Origin: Alectoria sarmentosa
Lineage: Eukaryota > Ascomycota > Lecanoromycetes > Lecanorales > Parmeliaceae
DNA length: 64,000 nt
Assembly: GCA_009733775.1 (NCBI GenBank)
Contig: WOGZ01000014.1
Location: 124,001 to 188,000 of the forward strand
Reading direction: 5' to 3'
In this document: positions 23,738 to 34,054 of the stretch, piece by piece
Layout of the letters: each line of letters begins with the position of its first letter
How positions within the stretch are numbered: the first letter of the stretch is position 1
Position numbers and translations under genes: made by a program
Notes under the pieces: model-generated
Seen by the model: only the letters and a program-made list of their open reading frames with translations
What the model was told of the DNA's origin: nothing
The model's database searches: none

Positions 23738-24803
23738 ATGTCCCGCACAGCCGATGGCAACGTCTTCGCCGACCTCTCCGGTACCTCCAATTCCACCACA
23801 GATAATCCATACGATGCATTGCTCGAAGCATGCAAACAAGAACCGGTGAACCACATGAATCGAGCATACGTATGGCTGAAGAGCTGATGGCCCCAGAAAC
23901 AAATTCAACTTCGCTATCAGACGCACCGTGAGACTCGGAACGACCAGCAAAGAGGCAAACTGCTCTCTACGGAGTTCTCGGGATTTATAATAGACGGGGT
24001 TTTGCACAAGCTAGTCAACCCAGACACAAATCCAGGATACGTCGATCCGAGGAATTGCTTGGTTTTTTGGGCAAGGCCCCCAAAACGTATTCTGCAGCTC
24101 GTGGAAAATTTGCAGAAGCGATTACTTGAATATGCACCCAGTCAGTTGTCGACCACTGCTTATTTGTCACATGCTCATTGCTGCAGGTCTCTGGCTTATG
24201 CCCATCGGCTGTCTTCACATGACCGTCCTGGAAATCACGCATTCCAAAACAGAGGCTGAGATTGAGCATCTCGCGAACATCATGGAGGGTAAGATACATG
24301 AAATTACAGACTTTACGTACGATCATCGAGCCCGACTTGTCAAGCCTATGCTCAGCTACGACGCTGCAGCGATTGCCTTGAGCTTTCTGCCGGCCGCTGG
24401 GGAAGGCTTGGCAGGAGAGAAAGCCGCGGATGCTGATGCTTACACTTATCACCATCTACGCAGAGACATGTACGGTCTTTGCAAATCTTCTGGCGTCGAA
24501 GTGGCTTCTCGCTACGTTGTCCCATCGTCTCATCTTACCATCGCACGCTTTGTCACTCAAAGGGACATCTCGAGCAAAGATGGCACCGGCGTTGATCGTG
24601 GGAACATCGAACGATTTGTTGGAAAGCTAGAAGAGATCAATGCAGAGCTGCGGTCTCAGTACTGGTCTGCAAACAGCTTGACCAACGAAGGGAGCTGGAC
24701 TGTGGGAGAAGAGAAAGGACTGGTTTATCGGAAGGGGGCTTTGTGGTACGGTGGTGGGCAAACTCATCATGAGGGCAAGGGCTTCGACTTCGACCAAGAT
24801 TAA
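23738..24803 (+). CDS. 2H phosphoesterase (RNA ligase / cyclic nucleotide phosphodiesterase-like)
   Basis: Member of the 2H phosphoesterase superfamily, which acts on 2'-5' or 2',3'-cyclic phosphate bonds. Three exons: 23738-23845, 23897-24140 and 24187-24803, giving 322 aa with consistent phases (introns 51 and 46 nt). Both signature motifs are present: H128-M-T130 in CLHMTVLEITHS and H233-L-T235 in SSHLTIARF. Family-typical stretches upstream are NPYDALLEAC, RNDQQRGKLLS and VDPRNCLVFWARPP, followed by LWLMPIGC. The first exon was found from the ATG at 23738, because the conserved frame is open only back to about 23888. No signal peptide or membrane segment is evident, so it is probably cytosolic. 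The physiological substrate cannot be read from the sequence. Confidence 0.88.
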
Positions 24804-25147
24804 GATCTGAGGCATGATGCTCCACTAGATCTCCTTTGCGCAATGTGCCCGGCAATCACCGCACTCTAGACTATACATAGAAGCATAGCGTAGAACGGCT
24901 TGGATGAAGATAAATGAAATTCCTTTCGATACAATGGCAACCAAATCACGATGGTTCCAGATTTTTTGTCCAAGAAAATGGCTGGTCCTCGGATATTTGC
25001 CACCCAAAACTAGCGCCTCGGCACAGATCCGAGCCCACACTCGAAATCGGAACCCTCATGGGCGCTCACCATAACCACCACCACTACACCAAAATTCAAC
25101 ACACCCCGTCCTACGAAAGCTAGACCACACCTGAAACACAGCCCAAG
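24804..25147. promoter_or_regulatory. RPL44 upstream region
   Basis: Gap between the 2H phosphoesterase stop codon and the RPL44 start codon. It should carry the RPL44 promoter and 5' UTR. No box was assigned. Confidence 0.4.
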
Positions 25148-26125
25148 ATGGTAAGTCTCTCCAATCGCCCACTACATTTCTGCCAGTCGCTCCTGCAGGC
25201 CTTTGCGGGAAATGGCAAAGAGGTGCAAGGCAAGCTCACGCCGAGGGCCTTTGGGGGAGGAAAAGGGGGGGGGGTTACATTAGAATTGAATTATGGGAGG
25301 ATGGATTCGATGAGCAAGATCTGAAAGAAGTTATTAGCACAGGCGAGAGCAGGAGCCTCCTTGCGATCCAGCACCTCCGCCAACGACTGTTCTGAAGAGG
25401 AGGAATATCAGCACCGAAGGCACCGTACACTTGCACTGTGGACCGCGAACCATCTTGTTTTTTTTTCTTTTGCCAGCCGTACCACTGCTAATGTGTCTAT
25501 TCTCTAGGTGAACGTACGTGCTTTTGGAAACAGTCCTTCCCTCCCTCCCTCCTCCTCCTCCTCTTCAACGCAACCTCGAATCTTGAGAGTTTTACCTCTC
25601 GAAACATCTACACCCCCCCCCCTCTCTCTCTCGCTTACGGAAAACCCTGACAATATAAAAATTTACAAAATCCAGGTTCCCAAAACCCGCCGCACCTACT
25701 GCAAAGGCAAAGAATGCAAAAAACACACCCAGCACAAAGTGACCCAATACAAAGCCGGCAAGGTAACCCAATTCCTTCCCCCTTCTCCCCCTCCCCCATT
25801 CCCCCTTTCCCTCCCCCGTTCCCCCTCCCCCGTTTCCCCTTCCCACCTCCCACCCCTCTACACATCACCTCACTCCACCACTAACGCCCACACACAACAG
25901 GCCTCCTCCGTCGCCCAAGGCAAGCGCCGCTACGACCGCAAGCAGTCGGGCTACGGCGGCCAGACGAAGCCCGTCTTCCACAAAAAGGCCAAGACGACCA
26001 AGAAGGTGGTGCTCCGGCTCGAGTGCACGAATTGCAAGACCAAGGCCCAGCTCAGCCTCAAGCGCTGCAAGCACTTCGAGCTGGGAGGGGATAAGAAGAC
26101 CAAGGGGGCCGCGTTGGTGTTTTAG
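25148..26125 (+). CDS. RPL44: 60S ribosomal protein L44 / L36a (eL42)
   Basis: Large-subunit protein eL42 at the ribosomal E site. Four coding exons: 25148-25150 (ATG alone), 25508-25513 (GTGAAC, Val-Asn), 25676-25762 and 25901-26125. The product is 106 aa, exactly the family length. It contains the zinc-ribbon cysteines (C12, C17 and the LECTNC region) and ends GDKKTKGAALVF. Introns are 357, 162 and 138 nt, longer than in most genes here. Pro56 is present (GQTKPVFHKK), the form linked to cycloheximide sensitivity in yeasts, where Gln at this site gives resistance. The intron at 25514-25675 has no in-frame stop, so the raw frame runs on from the micro-exon; only splicing restores MVNVPKTRRTYC. 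Confidence 0.96.
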
Positions 26126-26240
26126 AGGCGGGGCTGGGGGTGGGACATGGGGAGGGGGGGAGGGAGGGGGATGGGGATGGGGACGGGGATGGGGACGGGG
26201 AGGGAGAGAGAGGGAAGGGGTGGGGGGGCATGTGCTGCTG
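26126..26240 (+). repeat. G-rich minisatellite just after the RPL44 stop
   Basis: Tandem GGGGATGGGGAC/T-type units with runs of four or more G on the plus strand lie immediately 3' of RPL44 and extend into its likely 3' UTR. Such runs can form G-quadruplexes in RNA or DNA. A pyrimidine-rich tract with CCCCCTCC units fills the last intron of the same gene (about 25775-25860). Confidence 0.7.
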
Positions 26241-26498
26241 CTGGATATGGTTGCTCTGCTATGGCATGGCTCTATGTGAGATGATCTCATAATGGAAACG
26301 GAGGCGTAGAAATCTTTGAAGCATCGAGGGCAGATTTGTGGCTTCTTCTCCGGGACTGTGACTGTACAGCTTCAATCGACTCATCTTCTTGAGACATGTC
26401 CTACCCTTGTAAAAGACGCTCGCCGAATCAACGCCAATGTCCCTCTCTAGCGATATCCCGTGAGTCGAACCTGTCACATGCTATTGGGGGTATTTACC

Positions 26499-27629
26499 CT
26501 ACGCGCTTCCTTCCTCCGTAGACAATTTGCCCTGCCGCTTTGCCTTGTTCTTGCCGAACTTCCACCAGGGACTCTTTGCAACTTCTTCGTCGACAGCGCC
26601 ATCTCCATCCGCGACATCCATCCTGAACCTCCGCACAGTCCCTACATCACTGCCTTTGCCATCATCATCATCATCATCATCGTCATGAAAGCCGACCCGA
26701 CCGTTCTTCCGCAAGATACGCGGGGTGACACGTCGTATCAAGCCGCGCAAGCCACTGCGTGCTTTGTCGATTTTTTCGTATTCACGGCGGCGGGTGGATG
26801 GCAGGGTCCAGTCAATGTTGGCGGCGGGGACGTGGTTTGAGTATTGGTGAGGGTTCTGCGAGCTCTCGTTGATGAGATCATTGGCGGTCGAGACCGATGT
26901 GCCTGCCGTTGTAGGACGTGACAGCGTGGGTAGGCTGCTTGACTTCTTCAGGCGCTCTTCGGCTTGCATGCCCGAGAAGACGTCGTCGCGAAGGTCTGAG
27001 AATGCTTGAATGGACTGGAGAGCCTGTCTGCCGTCACGAATGACAGTCGGGGAAGGCCAAGTGGCGGTGTTTTTCCTTCGATTCAGACGAGCAGGTCGGC
27101 TGAGCGGAGCCCCAGCTAGCTGGGCGACCTTGAAAGAAGAGCGTCTGGAAGAAGAGGCTGAGGGACGAGTCGATGCTGGTGCCCGACCTTCGCGTCTGGA
27201 GGAAGAGACTGAAGGGACCTGCGAAGATGGAGCAGTCGAGTTGCGTCTGGTAGAAGGTCTGGTGGAGGTTCGATGTGAAGTTGTAGGCCGGGAGGAGGAC
27301 TGTGGGGTGGTGGAACTCTGACGTCTGCTGCCTCGTTGTGGAAACAAGAGTGGGTTTGGTCTCTTCGGCGAGTCTTGTTCCTTGCGTTTCCCTAGAGCTT
27401 GCTGAAAGTGTGGCTTCGGTGTCGTCTCTTCTCTTGCGGTCCGGAAGCTGGCATTCGACGATCTAGAGGGAGAGATACCAGCAGTCAGGGCCGCTAGCCT
27501 TTGCTCCAGTTCGTCTATCTTGTTGTCGAGGGCGTCTCGAGGCATCTGCTCCACATTGCCAGCTGTGCCCTGGTCTGCACTGGGAGATCTGCCTGGGCTC
27601 ATCTCCATAGCTTGGATAGATGTGTCCAT
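26499..27629 (-). CDS. Conserved-type basic low-complexity protein, function unknown
   Basis: Uninterrupted 376-aa frame. Residues 33-50 (LDNKIDELEQRLAAL) form a short coiled coil. The middle is Ser/Thr/Arg/Pro-rich and probably disordered. A better-conserved-looking block is DWTLPSTRRREYEKIDKARSGLRGL followed by IRRVTPR, around residues 275-305. An eight-Asp run follows (coded by a GAT/GAC repeat), then a basic C terminus (WWKFGKNKAKRQGK). I recall similar unnamed proteins in Pezizomycotina but can assign no function. The basic tracts would suit nuclear localisation or RNA binding, which is inference. Confidence 0.7.
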   Translation of the reverse strand: MDTSIQAMEMSPGRSPSADQGTAGNVEQMPRDALDNKIDELEQRLAALTAGISPSRSSNASFRTAREETTPKPHFQQALGKRKEQDSPKRPNPLLFPQRGSRRQSSTTPQSSSRPTTSHRTSTRPSTRRNSTAPSSQVPSVSSSRREGRAPASTRPSASSSRRSSFKVAQLAGAPLSRPARLNRRKNTATWPSPTVIRDGRQALQSIQAFSDLRDDVFSGMQAEERLKKSSSLPTLSRPTTAGTSVSTANDLINESSQNPHQYSNHVPAANIDWTLPSTRRREYEKIDKARSGLRGLIRRVTPRILRKNGRVGFHDDDDDDDDGKGSDVGTVRRFRMDVADGDGAVDEEVAKSPWWKFGKNKAKRQGKLSTEEGSA

Positions 27630-28623
27630 CTGCGCAAGATAAAGACTGGTCTTGGCTGGAAGTTTTGTGTTGGTCGACAGTGTCTGGGATTGAAACGTGT
27701 ACCGCCGAGCAATGACCGTCTTGACATGCAGGTATCAAATCCGCCAGAATGTTTATATCTTCACCAGGGAATATCTCTGACAAGTATTGGTTATTGCATG
27801 ATTAAGAGAGCCATTACAAGATTATATCAGACACGGTCTGCAGGAGTTAAAAGGCAGTTCAAAGGCAGGATTCCATGACTTAATAAGATGAGAACTCGTG
27901 CTTGATCAAACAAAGGCAGTGTGCACACAAGAAGAGACTAGACTCAGACGGAAAGACATATCCTCTCAACCGTCAAAAATCATTGAAGTTTGAGAAAGCC
28001 CAGCAAAGAAGCTTCGAAGGGCGGTTGTTTCAGTGGCAGGATTGGAATCTGGAGAGTGAGGCATGCTCATGAACGTTCAAACACATCACACGGTGTGAGG
28101 TGGTGTTTCACCCCTCGTAGAACCATTGGTACAAAATTAGTAAACATTATTCCATCCAAATACTGTCATTCGATACAGCATGTGGAGACGCTATTGGAGG
28201 CTCTAAAGTTAGCACCTGATTCCCAGTGTCACACCGCTCAATCCGCTCCTCTCCGCCTTGGCGGAGCACATCTGCCCGAGGCATTGGAAAAGGAGGTCTG
28301 AGATACTGCCATTGAAGCGACACAATCACTGGTCTATTACAGCCAAGTGAATAGAAGTTTTTACAGTGGAAATGGAAAAGGAAGGCGTTGTAAGGGAAGG
28401 AGTGGGAGATGGGGCGGGAAGGATCTACGGTCTACCGCATCAGGCGGCCAAGAGGTACTTGACTAGAGCAAATGCGAAATGGTTGGGAGAAGCCACAAGA
28501 ATTCCGAGTACTGGAACGTCCTTGTGAGATCATTCTGGAGTATTGTATCTAGATTCTACATAGTCTGTTTTATATACGTGGCGCTGTAAGACCGCTGGCC
28601 CGCGTTCAAAACAAGCCAGGGCT
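27630..28623. other. Intergenic, no gene seen
   Basis: About 1 kb between two minus-strand genes. Only short unconserved frames are present. It should hold the promoter of the low-complexity protein gene and the 3' end of the MFS gene. Confidence 0.5.
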
Positions 28624-30019
28624 TCAATTTTCATGAAGATGCTTGGGTATCCGTGGCAGCAACAGCCATATACCCAATAGGACAGCCAGTAATGCTAGGA
28701 CAATAGGCTGCAGAGTTTGCACGCCTCTGGCATTTGCTATTGCTCCAACAGCAAAGGGAAGTACGGCAGCTCCCCCACCACCCACAGCAGCAGCGAAACC
28801 AATGGCAGCCACATGTAGTTCCTGTGGCAGCAGCTTGGTTGCCATTATAACGGTAGATGGAAACAAAGGGCCTATGAAGAAGCCAACGAGAGCAATGGCA
28901 ACGGCAGAGACGATAAACTGAGGCACAAGCCAAAACAGTAGCTCAAGCCCGAGAGAGCAAACAATGTAGATGGCAACAGCAAGTCTTTCGCCAATCTTGG
29001 GAGTAATGAACCCGAGAGTCACCCGTCCAATGGTGATGCCGAGCCAGAAGCCCGTGGCTGTCATACCAGAAGCGAAAGGTTGACCGTGGCGGATACGTAT
29101 CATGAAGGTGACGATCCATCCACCCAAGGAGACCTCCGTTCCCACATAGGCAAGCAGGAATGCCGCGCAAATCCAAGTGACCCTCTGTTTCAAAGCCAGC
29201 CTTGTCTTACCCTTCTCATCGCTGTCGGCAGTACTGTTGTCATCACGGTATTTCAGCCCCGTCTCTTTCCAGAATGCCCAGGTGCCTCCACAGATCTCCA
29301 ACGTCACAACACCAATCATAATGTACTCGAATTTCCACCATCCCAGATGGCCCTTCGTGATCATAGCGGTAGCTATTAGCGGACTAATTGTTGCTCCAAG
29401 CCCATAGCAGCCATGCAGCAATCCCAAAAGCTGGTTCGTATGGTCCAATGTGCCAATCCAAGCATTCCATGCCGCGTCAAGAAGTCCGTTGCCGACCCCT
29501 GCAAGCGCAAGGATAGTCACCACGGCGGGATATGGAGGGTGCGTAGCAATGACAACGTAAGCGATGATTCTGCATAAAGGTGCGAGAATGGCAATCCCAC
29601 GTCGGCCACCAAGGCGATGTAGATTGTCGCTAAACAGGGCGGCGAAGGTGTAGCCGGCAAAAGGAGACAAGAAGACGAATGAAGTGACGGTGTAGGAGAG
29701 GCCATAGTCTGCTTCGATCTTAGGGAATCAGTACTCAGCATCCACTGCCCAATTGGCTGCTTCATTGATTGCTTACATATGGTATCAATGCACCGTAGGA
29801 GCCATCATTCATTCCAAAATTGATGAACGCAAAGAAAATGGCAGCCAGACGGTATGTATTGATCCGTGGGCTGTTCCACGTTTGCTTAGTCTCCACGATA
29901 TGGCTAGCCACTGGTCGAGCGAGTTCTGAATTCCCACGAATTGGCGTTTGCAAGGAAAGTATGTGGTCTTTGGAGGACGGCAGAGCGGCCATTTCGATCA
30001 CGGTAGTACTGGTGGCCAT
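28624..30019 (-). CDS. MFS transporter, FHS/Bsc6-like family
   Basis: Twelve-helix major-facilitator carrier of 445 aa. Two exons: 29777-30019 and 28624-29718, joined by a 58-nt GT-AG intron (phase 0) that turns LIPY into LIPYIEADYGLSYTV. Helix pattern and motifs fit the fungal FHS-like group: GMNDGSYGALIPY in the first helix, LGGRRGIA in the loop after helix 2 (motif A-like), GNGLLDAAWNAW, and LHGCYGLGATISP. The soluble N terminus of about 50 aa precedes helix 1. The first ATG in the conserved frame is at 30019. The substrate is unknown; relatives are annotated as sugar or general MFS permeases. It diverges from the AYR1-like gene with 373 bp between starts. Confidence 0.88.
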
Positions 30020-30392
30020 GTCGACCCTGCACAGCGACGCTGCCGTCCAAGTTTGAAGCTGCGAGTGGATTCTTCGTCGAATTGTTGGGCTCAACACTCA
30101 AAAGGCTCGTGCCCTCCATTGTGGAAGAAAGGCGAGAACCTAGCGCGGAAGCGAAGATTTTATGTAAGAGCTTGAATATCAGGAATGGTGAGTCGTAGAG
30201 ATGGAAAATATACCAGATTGACTCTGGTGTCCCTAGTAAAGCTTGGTGCCGTTATCATGTCAGGCTCGAATGAGAAGATAGAAAACAGCTACACCATTGT
30301 ATCAGCGCCATTAGGAATCGAACCTCAATACCATCAGATACCACCAGCGAACAGAATGCTGACTTCTTCGAGGTTGCAACCGACCTGAAAGG
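30020..30392. promoter_or_regulatory. Divergent promoter region, MFS carrier / AYR1-like gene
   Basis: The 373-bp gap between divergent starts should contain both promoters. No clear TATA or regulator site was assigned. Confidence 0.4.
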
Positions 30393-31274
30393 ATGTTCCG
30401 GAGGAAGCACACCCCGGCGATGGGGGGCAAGAAGACAGCACTGATCACGGGCTGCAGCCCAGGTGGCATAGGCTATGCCTTGGCACTGCAATTCCACTCC
30501 AAAGGGCTCCATGTCTTTGCTACAGCTCGCAATGAAAAGGCAGTCGCAGACCTCAAAGCTCTAGGTATCGAAGCCTTGCAGCTCGAAGTTACTTCTCCAG
30601 AGAGCATTGCTGAAGTCAAGCGGCACATTTCCGATCGATCCAACGGCTCCTTGGACTATCTGGTCAACAATGCTGGACGCAATTATACTGTTCCAGCTCT
30701 GGATGTCGACTTTCCCGAGGTCCAAGCCACATTTGAGACCAATGTCTTCTCAGTAATGCGGATCTGCCAGGCCTTCGCCCCTCTCCTTATCCAAGCAAAG
30801 GGCACCATAGTCCAGATCGGTAGCGTGGCTGGGGAAATTCCCTACGTCTTCGGCTCTGTGTACAACGCCTCCAAAGCAGCTCTCCACGCCTACAGCGATA
30901 CTCTCCGTCTTGAGCTCGCGCCTTTCGATGTCAATGTTATGGTCGTGGTGACGGGTGGTGTCAGAAGCAACATTGCCAGGACCCATCGAGAGCTTCCGGA
31001 AGGTTCCTTATATCACCCGCTCAATGAAGAATATCAGAGGAGACAGTTACATTCACAGGAGGGGGCTATGGATGGTACAATCTATGCAAAGGGTGTGGTT
31101 AAGGCAGCGCTGGGGACCAAGCCCTCAAAATATTTGTGGAGAGGGCATCAGGCCTGGAACGTCTGGCTGCTCCTCAGGTTGATGCCGAGAATGTTCTGGG
31201 ACTACTATTTCACTAGAGTATTCAACTTGGCCAAGCTTGCGAAATCTGTCAAGACACAAAGAAAGAATTTATGA
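30393..31274 (+). CDS. SDR-family reductase, AYR1-like (1-acyl-dihydroxyacetone-phosphate reductase type)
   Basis: Classical short-chain dehydrogenase/reductase of 293 aa in one exon. Seen: cofactor loop TGCSPGGIG (residues 19-27), NNAG (92-95), catalytic Ser144, Tyr157 and Lys161 in YNASK. The overall pattern, including TGCSPGGIGYALA, VTGGVRSNI and the C-terminal PSKYLWRGHQAW with a hydrophobic tail (VWLLLRLMPRMFWDYYF), matches AYR1-like NADPH-dependent acyl-DHAP reductases. Those act in phosphatidic acid synthesis on lipid droplets or ER. An alternative start at Met10 (30420) lies closer to the Rossmann fold. Substrate assignment is by family only, as this subgroup has many paralogues in fungi. 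Confidence 0.85.
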   Translation: MFRRKHTPAMGGKKTALITGCSPGGIGYALALQFHSKGLHVFATARNEKAVADLKALGIEALQLEVTSPESIAEVKRHISDRSNGSLDYLVNNAGRNYTVPALDVDFPEVQATFETNVFSVMRICQAFAPLLIQAKGTIVQIGSVAGEIPYVFGSVYNASKAALHAYSDTLRLELAPFDVNVMVVVTGGVRSNIARTHRELPEGSLYHPLNEEYQRRQLHSQEGAMDGTIYAKGVVKAALGTKPSKYLWRGHQAWNVWLLLRLMPRMFWDYYFTRVFNLAKLAKSVKTQRKNL

Positions 31275-32651
31275 AATAAGACTCAAATTTTGACGTCGGT
31301 TTGGGCTATCAACCTAGGAAGATCTGTCATTCATGACTGTAGTCTTTTACTAAAGACCGTAAGACCGTCAGATAACGGGAACCCCCATGGGCCATATCGT
31401 TTCGGTCGATCTTTCAGGGGATTGTGTCAACTCAATTGCCTATTTTTCTGGTACCTTGTCTGGTGACTGCCTGCTTTCTACCAACAGACTTTTGATGCTG
31501 ACCCAAAGTTTAGGGGCACTGCCCCCAGAAGTCAACCCGGAGAACGAAATGCCGCCCGCTCATTATCATTACATTGAATTCGAAGCGATCTTGCGATAAG
31601 CGATATTCAGGTCTAAACAATCATAGAGGAAGTTTCGTCTTGCACCTTACTCAAGCTATGGCGATACGTGCGCTCGAAATAGAATATACTTATCCTGCCT
31701 CGTACCCCATGCCGAAGGCTAACATCTTTGGTCAAGCGCTTTTCTCACTATCCTTTTCAAACTTTGGTTCAAAGAGCGTCGAGCATCTACGATTCTCATA
31801 CCGTTCTCGAAGAGCCGAACAAGGATCCTGATTTGCCTGTGTTGGATGGAAATTTCTTGTTCTACCGTCTCTCATTCGAAGAAGACAGTGAATCAACCCT
31901 CAAAAGCTTGTGGTTTGAGAAGAGCTGGCATGACTTCGAGAAAAGCTACGGTACTCATCGTTAGTACCCACCAAAGAAACTTGCAAAGTCATTCATATCC
32001 AGAATTGTGCGGGTGGTTTATACCTCTCTCTTCTGTAAGCTGAAGAATCTCTTCGATAATTTCGTCAGTGATGGCTTTTATTCCACTCCTCCAGAAGAGA
32101 ACGTCAACTGCACCATCACATGGACTTCAGACCTGACAGAGAAGGACCATAGGATGTTCTTGGATTACAAGGTCGCAACAGACGATGTTGACAGGAGATA
32201 CATCGATTCACCAGGCTTTAATCATCATGAATGGGCGCCAACTGGGACTTTGCTTCAGCAGAATGAGACCCCAGCCGTCATTTTCGCAAATCATACGACT
32301 GGTTCTTATTGTTTTGCCGGTGCCTGTAGATTGGGACGTTCGGGTCTGGACTGTCCGAATAAAGTTTCAATTGCACCAGGTATCACTCTCAGACGGAAAA
32401 GTGTGTGGAATATTTCAGATTAGGATGGAGACAATAGGAGAGATGCAACCTGTCACCAGTGTTGGTGTACCAGAATTAATGAGATGATACCCTCCAGATA
32501 TCAACCTCACTGTGGATGCCTGGTAATCTCTAGCTTCAAGGGTTACCAACCATCGTCAAGCGCCATTGAGTGACCCCGCCTTCTCTAGTCGCACCGCTCA
32601 ACTTCTTTCTCCACAACAGACAACAATGCTTTCATCTGCGCAATAGCGGCC
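31275..32651 (+). other. Unresolved stretch with broken open frames, possible decayed or multi-exon gene
   Basis: Several plus-strand frames overlap in series (about 31387-31599, 31728-31964, 32007-32423), and each shows protein-like composition. The first ends LPPEVNPEN followed by HYHYIEFE, which slightly recalls a cupin metal-site region. A later one has LKSLWFEKSWHDFEKSYG. No set of splice sites gave a convincing continuous protein, and I recognise no family with confidence. It may be a decayed gene, a rapidly evolving multi-exon gene, or chance. Confidence 0.3.
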
Positions 32652-33951
32652 ATGAAGATCACCCAGGCATGTCATACAATCTCGGCAGTCTCTCACGAGA
32701 GGCGATGAACTGACGTTGCATCCACAGCTCTACACCTACCCTATTAAGTCCCTCCGCAGCGTTCCTCTCACGACAGCCAACGTCACATCCCATGGGTTTC
32801 CCTCCGACCGCCGATTCATGCTCATCAAGGTTCACAATGGAAGCCCATCCTCGCCCCGCTACAAAAATCACGTCAACGGCAATCTGGAGAACATGACCAT
32901 CACGTTTTACCCAGAGCTAGCACTCTTCCTCCAGAGCATTGATACCTCAAAGGCGACATTCATAGTTACCTACAATCCTCCAGATGGAGCGAGCAAGAGC
33001 TTGGAGATTCGCTTAGAGCCTGAGGTGGCAACCCTGGAAGAGATGGATGTGAGACTGCACCAGAGTCCTGCCAAAGCGTACAAGATGCCCGAAAGGGTCA
33101 ATGCTTGGTTTTCTGAGTGTCTTGGGTATAATGTGATACTGGCATACCTCGGGCCGAATAAGCGGCCGGTGCTCGGGAATTTGTCACCCAGAGTGGCACA
33201 GAATGGTGGCGCTATGAATAAGTCATGGCTTTCGAGCATCAAGGGGAGTATTCCAAGCCTTATAGCCGGTAAGACCTTGGAGGAAGAAGGCATTAGCTTC
33301 GCAGATGTTGCTGCCTACCTCGTCATTACAGAAGAGTCCTTGCGTGATGTCGATTCTCGACTGCCAGACGGTACACGAATGGACGTCACAAAGTTCCGAC
33401 CAAACATCGTCTTATCAGGGGCCGGAGACCCATACGATGAGGACTACTGGGGCAGCATTACAATCAACTCCCACAATAGAAAAGAAAACGCCCACGAAAG
33501 ACAGGAGAATAGTGGGCTCATAGACATCGCCTTGACACAGAACTGCGGAAGATGCGTCAGTATCAATGTGGACTATTCAACTGGCAAATCTGGAACTGGG
33601 GAAGCAAATGTACTCAAGACGCTGATGAAAGACCGGTATGTATACTATCGCGACCAATTCTCCCCTATTCTGGACCACTTTCGGGGCTGGAAGCCCTGTC
33701 TCGGAAGCAAAAGAGCAATACTGACTACGAATTGTTGATAGGAGGGTAGACAAGGGCAACAAGTATAGCCCGATATTTGGACGATATGGGTTCTTGAAGG
33801 GGGCAGGGGCTGGGCAGGCGATTGCAATTGGCGACGAAGTCACGGTTTCAAAGATCAACAAGGAACGGACTACATTTGGTAGGTCATCAATTCGTGATCA
33901 ATGAAGAGCTCAGCTAACATGAAGTTAGAATGGCCAGGAATGGGAAGCTGA
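32652..33951 (+). CDS. MOSC-domain protein (molybdenum-cofactor sulfurase C-terminal type)
   Basis: Protein with an N-terminal beta-barrel (MOSC_N) and a MOSC domain, the fold that handles Moco or sulfur transfer in mARC and MOSC proteins. Four exons: 32652-32666, 32728-33635, 33742-33878 and 33929-33951, giving 360 aa. Seen: MKITQLYTYPIKSLR start, FRPNIVLSG, the conserved cysteine in NCGRC (C278/C281) before VDYSTG, and a C terminus with GRYGFLKGAG and IGDEVTVSK. The first coding exon is only five codons, and its intron uses a GC donor (CAG/GCATGT) with a normal AG acceptor; without it the family start MKITQ would be lost. No membrane anchor is visible, unlike mitochondrial mARC. Activity is unproven. 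Confidence 0.9.
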
Positions 33952-34054
33952 ACGAATAGACCAAGCGATAACCAAGAATGCTCCTTAGGTGCGGCCTAGT
34001 CCCAGCTGTTACCACCACCAATGCCTATTGCACGTTAGCTGTCGACCAGACAGA

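Noticed and set aside
23550..24455. Overlapping minus-strand frames across the 2H phosphoesterase gene
   Set aside because: They are antisense to conserved exons on the plus strand.
30300..30400. GGTTCGATTCC on the minus strand resembling a tRNA B box
   Set aside because: The T stem has a mismatch and no matching acceptor stem or A box was found at the right distance, so no tRNA is called.
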